From positions 9,217-73,216 of the forward strand of contig VZSE01000582.1 in assembly GCA_013398275.1 (NCBI GenBank): DNA of 64,000 bases, given 5' to 3'. Origin of the DNA: Promerops cafer. Lineage: Eukaryota > Chordata > Aves > Passeriformes > Nectariniidae. Made by a program: the position numbers and the translations under genes. The notes under the pieces were generated by a model. That model made no database searches, was not told where the DNA came from, and saw nothing but the letters and a program-made list of their open reading frames with translations. Of this stretch, positions 59,201 through 64,000 are shown in pieces; positions within the stretch are counted from its first letter, which is position 1, and each line of letters starts with the position of its first letter.

Positions 59201-62200
59201 GAATTGAAGAACTGAACCAGTCTTTAAAGGATGCATGGTCCTCTGATCAGAAAGTAAAAGCTTTGAAAATAGTCATCCAGGTCAGTTTTATGATTTTGTT
59301 CTATGAAGAACCAGTGAGTTTGGTGATAAACTTGTCCAGTTTCCTTCTTGGGAAAAGAAGGGTTTCTACTGGTTTTTTATTATTTTCTTTTGTTCTTCTC
59401 TGAAACACACTTCTTCCAGAGTTTTATGACTTCTGACAGTAGTTGGATTTTCAGCTTTGTTGTTACATATTGGTTTTGACTAGGTTATGTGGGATGGAAT
59501 TCTCCCTGAGTCACCAAATGACAGATGTGGAAATGGTACCTGCTTAAGGGTAGTTAGAACAAGTAGCATGTAGTGATAATCAGCTCTTTGTAGGACATGT
59601 AATTTCCTGTCCTGTCCTCTTCCCCTGATACTAGAATGGCTTTTTGAACATCAGCATTTTACCCATTTATCCAAACATAGTAGGGAAATTAAATATAGGG
59701 ATTTAGGACCTTAGCAAGCTACCAAAAACAGCTCCAGATTTTTAAAATTGTGTGTATGGGGTCTGTTTTTGTTTGTTTGAGAACTTTTCCGTGGTCTGCC
59801 TTTGGGTCATTTGGGGTGATGTGCTTTGAGGAGGGCATGGGGAAATAGGACAGTTAAATGTTTTTTTGTTTGGCTTGGCCTCTAAAAAAGGCCAGAGGCA
59901 GAGTGCAGCAGAGGACAGATGAGATAATGACATCCTTAAAAGCTGTAAAACTGATGTAATGCTCATAGTCATCCAATGTGGTTATATAAAGCCATGATTT
60001 TTTTTGGTCATTCTGGATACTCTTGTGAAAACTTGAGTAATGCTTGAAGTAATTTCATCTTAAATTGTGGTAAAGACAAAAAAGGAAATGAAACATTAAT
60101 AAAGTGAGATAAAACAATTATATGTGACCTAGGGTGACTAATGTACTATGGCAATACTATGAAATCAGCACTATTGTTGTTATTTTAAAAAAAATCCATA
60201 TATAGGATTGTGAAGTGTGAGTATGGTCTTTGGTTGAGAAGAAAAGCAGCAGGGATGTACTGTACTTACAGTGCTTTGTGTGTAAATATATATATGTGTG
60301 TGATAATGGAGTGATAATCTATGCATTGATACTTTCATATGTTCTTTTGCAACTGGTTCACAAACAATTTTGAAATAGTACAGTTTCTAACGTGGGATCC
60401 AGTGCTTCCTTTTAGGAAAGTGGTACCAAAGTTGAATGTGTTTATCTCTGCTAAAGTGTTGTTCACTTAGCACTTAATGCTGCAGATGCTCATCACTAAT
60501 TGAAAGACTGGCTAAGAATGAAATAGGTACTTGTGTAATTAATGAATTTAAAAGTTTCATGAAGGATAATAATTCTATAGTTATAAAGCGGGATAGGGTA
60601 GAACCCTGACTGAACTTTACTTGTTGTGCTTCTTCCTGCAGAGTGCTGTATCCTCTGAAAGAGCTGAGCAGTTCTCTTGGCATCAGGCTGTGGTTATACA
60701 CATAGTCTGTCATTATTATTACAGACTGGTTAGTATGCAGTAGGAGGAGTTCTGGTTAGGAAAATTTCTTCACCAAAAGGGTTCTCAACCAGTCTGCCCA
60801 GGGCAGTGGTGGCATCACCATCCTTGGAGGTATTTAAAAGATGTAGATGTGGCACTTGGGGATATTTTTTATTGGTGATCTTGGCAGTGATGGATTAAAG
60901 GTTGGACTCAACAGTCCTGAAGGCCTTTTCCAACCTAAGCAATTCTGTGATTCTATGATTCCTCAAGTGCCTTTTTGCAAGATACTTCAATTGTCAAGAT
61001 TGAGTATGCTAAGCTACTTAGAGTAAGCTGAAGTAAGTCGATTATGTGTGTGAGCTCTAAGAAAAGTGGTAATTAAGTGTTTGTGCTATATGTAGGTCCT
61101 AAACAGCTACTGAGTTACCTTTCTTTGAACATGACTGACTTACCACAGAGCAGGGAAGATTTTGCTTTGGTTGTAGGATGTGAATGCTCTCACCTGTCTT
61201 TCTGGTGCACTCTTCAAGTTAGGCTGATGAATAAAGCAAAAAGATTTAGTGTGCCCCTGGTTTAAACATGTTCAAATGTTATGATTTCCTTCTTTAAACA
61301 GAGCAGTCTTGTGAGGTATTGGATTGCTTCCTGGATTTTTGAAATGTAACAAAAGTTTAAACTTTATTTCTTCCACTGAGATTGAAGAACTGTCTCCTGG
61401 TGAAGGATAGAGAAAGGATGGAGCTCATAGAAAATATTGTCAGTGTTAGACATCAGAAAAGACTCGGGGCCAGAGGCTACATTTGGCTTAAGCTAGGAAG
61501 AGGTGGATTTCTCTCTCCAGTCAGTCATTCCTGTTTTCTTTTGGTAGAAGCTGTTTTTTTTATGAATAACCTTCTGCCAAAGTTTTTGACTCCAGTTCAA
61601 TCTTGGAAAACAAAGTATAGCTTAATTAAATATCTTAGAAATATCTTCATTCCTCAGTGTATATTTTGAATTCATACAATCAATGGACATGTTCCTTCCT
61701 GGCCTGAACATCCAATGAGAGTAGAACTAAGTGGGTAATACATTTTCAAACGTGACTTTGTACCAGCCATCATTGTGGTCCAAATGCCATGATCAGGTTG
61801 TGTCCCAGTGGGTGGGGATTGATTACAGAGTCCTCCCTGGAGCTGACTGTGGCTCAGTCTGTTTCCAGAATGTTTGAACTAGTTGTATGAGCTGCAAAAG
61901 TGCATTGGAAACCTCATTAACTACACTTCTAAAATTGTTTCTTAATTTAATCTATATTACATTTTGTGTTTGATATGGATGCTTAGAGACATGGTGAAAA
62001 ACTGAACAGCGTCCTTAAAAAAAGTGATTTTAGGGAAGAAGTGCCATTTAATACTTTGTCTGGGAGAGAGTTTGTCTTGTCTGAACGAATGCATGGATCT
62101 TCATGGTCAGCTGAAACTCTGCATTGTAGATTACTCTGTATAAAGGAAAACCAGGTCTGTGTAGCTCTGAAAATGAAGAATAAACTGAAAATGCCAACAA

Positions 62201-63472
62201 GTACCATGGTCTGTTATGTTAGATGTCCTTGTGCTTTTGGCTTCAGAGTTCATACTGGCCCTTTCTGTCTTGGATATTCATCCATTCCAGCTTTTCTGGA
62301 GTAAAAACACAAACTTGCATTGGCCTCTAAAAATGTTTCTTTGTTTTTTTTTCCTCCTTCTAGTGTTCTAAGCTTCTTTCAGACACAACAGTAATCCAGT
62401 TTTATCCAAGTAAATTTGTTTTAATTACAGATATCCTTGATACTTTTGGTAAGTATCTACTGTGCCAGACTTACTACACAATTGTTAATAAGATTATTTT
62501 TTTGTAATGTTAAAAAGCATGAAAGTTATCCAAAAAGCGCTGAAATTACTTTTAGCTTTAACATGGAATATTTTCAGCATAAATGTTTGGACACCACTGG
62601 TAAACATGGTATATAATTGTAAAAAATCTCCTAGGAGCAAAGTCCTTAAGATACAAATACTTCATTTTGTGGTTCTGTGCTTTATGTATTAGTGAATATC
62701 CAAAACAAAATGTTAGGAAAAATCATGATCTTTGCATTTTGAAATTTAAAAAATGCTGTCATTATAAAAATGTTTTGTATTTTGGCAGCCTTTTGACTCA
62801 ATATTTCATTATTTTTGTATTTGAAGAATAGAAGTCAGAAAGTTTTCTTTGGCTGAATAGGGACTATGAAATGATCAGAATGTAGTTACTGATTTTTTTA
62901 GTATATTTTTAAACTTGTAAGTGAAATCTCCATCCACTTCATGTGACTCTCTTATTTTTCTGCCATGTTGTGGAAAATATTTACAATAGTATTCAAAGTT
63001 CAAGGGTATTTTGGTGCCAGCAGGATATGCTACGACAGAGATGCAATTGTTTTTTCAGGTCGTGCTTCCTCTTTGTGCTCCTTCCTACTTGCTGAAAGCT
63101 GCTGGAGATAACATAATACCCAAACTCAGCAAAGTCAGGACACCAGCTGTCCTTTCCTGGCCTGGGAGAAATCTGACCTGTGTGTTACCTCTGCACTTAA
63201 AGGAGCCAGAGGATGTTTTTATAGTGTGAGAAGTGCTAAATGACACTGAACATTTCAGCCTCACTAGAGGGCAGCAAAATGCCAGTGTTCTAGGAGGTCT
63301 TTTCCATCTAATTTCATTGCATGTTGAAAAGGGAACCTTTGTACCAGCATTTTGTGTTTTACAGTTTGTTAATTTGTTTTTAGTTTTAAAATTTTTATTT
63401 TCTTTAAACCAGGGAAACTGGTGTATGAAAGAATTCTGTCAATGTGTGTGGATAACCGAGTCTCTCTGCCAG
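52592..63472 (+). CDS. VPS35L: VPS35L (C16orf62), Retriever/Commander subunit, first nine coding exons (runs off the window)
   Basis: VPS35L is the VPS35-like scaffold of Retriever, with VPS26C and VPS29; within Commander it recycles integrins and other cargo from endosomes to the cell surface. Exons: 52592-52608, 55464-55563, 56485-56652, 56968-57090, 57447-57471, 58486-58562, 59152-59280, 62364-62448, 63413-63472. All are GT-AG and in phase. The protein starts MAAFPWHARSRNYVSESEV (human MAVFPWHSRNRNYKAEFAS). GDYHPLKPIT, a Ser-rich tract, DPLSSVLDGTDPLSLFAAAA, VGSDFEPWSSKRGEILARYT, ELLNLTQQDYMNRIEELNQS and QFYPSKFVLITDILDTF follow. About 261 of roughly 960 residues are present; the last visible exon ends in phase 1 and continues outside. 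Confidence 0.96.
52609..55463 (+). other. VPS35L intron 1
   Basis: The first 650 bases continue the CpG island and include the N at 52863. The remainder is AT-rich. A 112-codon open frame at 54134-54472 has no family similarity or splice support. No RNA gene is recognised. Confidence 0.55.
58020..58220 (+). mobile_element. CR1-type LINE 3' fragment, degraded
   Basis: In order are seen a GAATGGTCAAACACTG-like segment, ACTGGATATAACCCTGTGCAAC, CCTGCTTTGAGGAGGAGAGT and a terminal TTATCCTATGGTTCTAT, which follows the layout of the CR1 3' UTR. It lies in a VPS35L intron and is heavily mutated. Confidence 0.75.
59281..62363 (+). other. VPS35L intron 7 (3.1 kb)
   Basis: It contains one CR1 remnant (60752-60961). 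No other exon or gene is recognised; the open frames are short and lack conservation. Confidence 0.6.
60752..60961 (+). mobile_element. CR1-type LINE 3' fragment
   Basis: CTGCCCAGGGCAGTGGTGGC, CATCACCATCCTTGGAGGTA, GGTTGGACTCAACAGTCCTG, AGGCCTTTTCCAACCTAAGC and the end AATTCTGTGATTCTATGATT form the classic avian CR1 3' terminus on the plus strand. It is the best preserved of the three copies seen and is 5'-truncated, as usual. Confidence 0.93.
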
Positions 63473-64000
63473 GTAACTTTGTGTTTGTTTCCACTGTGCT
63501 CCAGATAAAGATCATGTCCAACCTTGAGGAAGGTTAAAGAGGACCATTGCTACTCTATCTCCTGTAGAATTAGTTTTAATACAATTAGTTTGCAGTTAAA
63601 TCTGTAGGATTGGAGCTATAAACTTGAAACAAACAAATACTGAAATTTGAAATGAACCTAGAGAAAAAAGTTTAGATAAATTTGCTTGCTGCAGATCTGA
63701 CAAACTGCTCTTACAAACATTAATGAAGGCAGGCAGTTCCTATAGCAGGTCACAATTTTTGGGCACAGTTACCTCTGTTCTGGAGAGCTGAGCTCCTGCT
63801 GCAGCTGTACAGCTGCCAGAGGCATTGCTGGTGGGAACTTCCCAAGCAGCTCTAAAAGTGGGAGGGAGAAGGAAAATCTGCTGTGCTGACTGTGCATGTG
63901 AACCTTTGGGGATTTCAGGCCCAACCTCTGAGCTTGTCCCTTGGGAACCAAGTGAAACCAAGTTCAGTGAGAACTGAGGTTCTAGATGAGGAAGGCACTG
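63473..64000 (+). other. VPS35L intron running off the window
   Basis: It follows the donor CCAG|GTAACT at 63472. No further exon is found before the right edge; the next expected block (human HFSPENANDTAKETC) is not present. Confidence 0.7.

Noticed and set aside
1..64000. Endogenous virus, CRISPR array, operon or other microbial-type system
   Set aside because: No viral reading frames, paired LTRs, spaced repeats or prokaryotic gene organisation are visible; the window is ordinary vertebrate genome.

Overview
The window is vertebrate nuclear DNA, most likely from a bird. The evidence is GT-AG introns of roughly 0.1 to 4 kb, CpG-island promoters, degraded CR1-type retrotransposon 3' ends that finish in the ATTCTATGATTCT-like tail common in birds, low overall repeat content, and gene order TMC5 - GDE1 - CCP110 - VPS35L, which matches human 16p12. 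I cannot name the species. Three runs of N (33596, 35902-35915, 52863), all in or next to GC-rich promoters or homopolymers, suggest a short-read draft assembly.

Layout. 1-10,982: two CpG islands (about 1-160 and 3,230-3,600), one CR1 remnant and an 82-bp tandem triplication; this is probably the 5' flank and untranslated part of TMC5. 10,983-26,342 (+): TMC5, 22 coding exons, 863 residues, complete. 27,270-33,595 (-): GDE1, six coding exons; exons 2-6 are complete, but the start of exon 1 is lost at the N at 33596. 33,600-36,456: head-to-head promoter region of GDE1 and CCP110, with a (GGGGCC)4 tract, two CCAAT boxes, a 40-bp minisatellite and a second GC-rich block. 36,467-50,213 (+): CCP110, 14 coding exons, 1013 residues, complete, followed by a 3' UTR of about 2.2 kb. 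52,592-63,472 (+): the first nine coding exons of VPS35L (about 261 residues), which continues past the right edge.

The four genes are not one pathway. TMC5 is a membrane protein of the TMC/anoctamin-like superfamily. GDE1 is a membrane glycerophosphodiesterase. CCP110 caps centrioles and restrains ciliogenesis. VPS35L is a core subunit of the Retriever/Commander endosomal recycling complex. Their arrangement has three notable junctions: TMC5 and GDE1 converge tail to tail within about 0.6 kb, GDE1 and CCP110 diverge, and the CCP110 polyadenylation signal lies only about 160 bp before the VPS35L start codon, at the edge of its CpG island.

I found no convincing new multi-gene system. The most unusual items are a perfect 20-bp-stem hairpin in a CCP110 intron (43791-43837), the (GGGGCC)4 tract between GDE1 and CCP110, the 40-bp minisatellite that stays open in all minus frames, the exact 82-bp triplication, and the compact VPS35L promoter with M-box/CLEAR-like and YY1-like motifs. 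All exon calls are by eye from splice signals, reading phase and remembered family similarity; no search was run.
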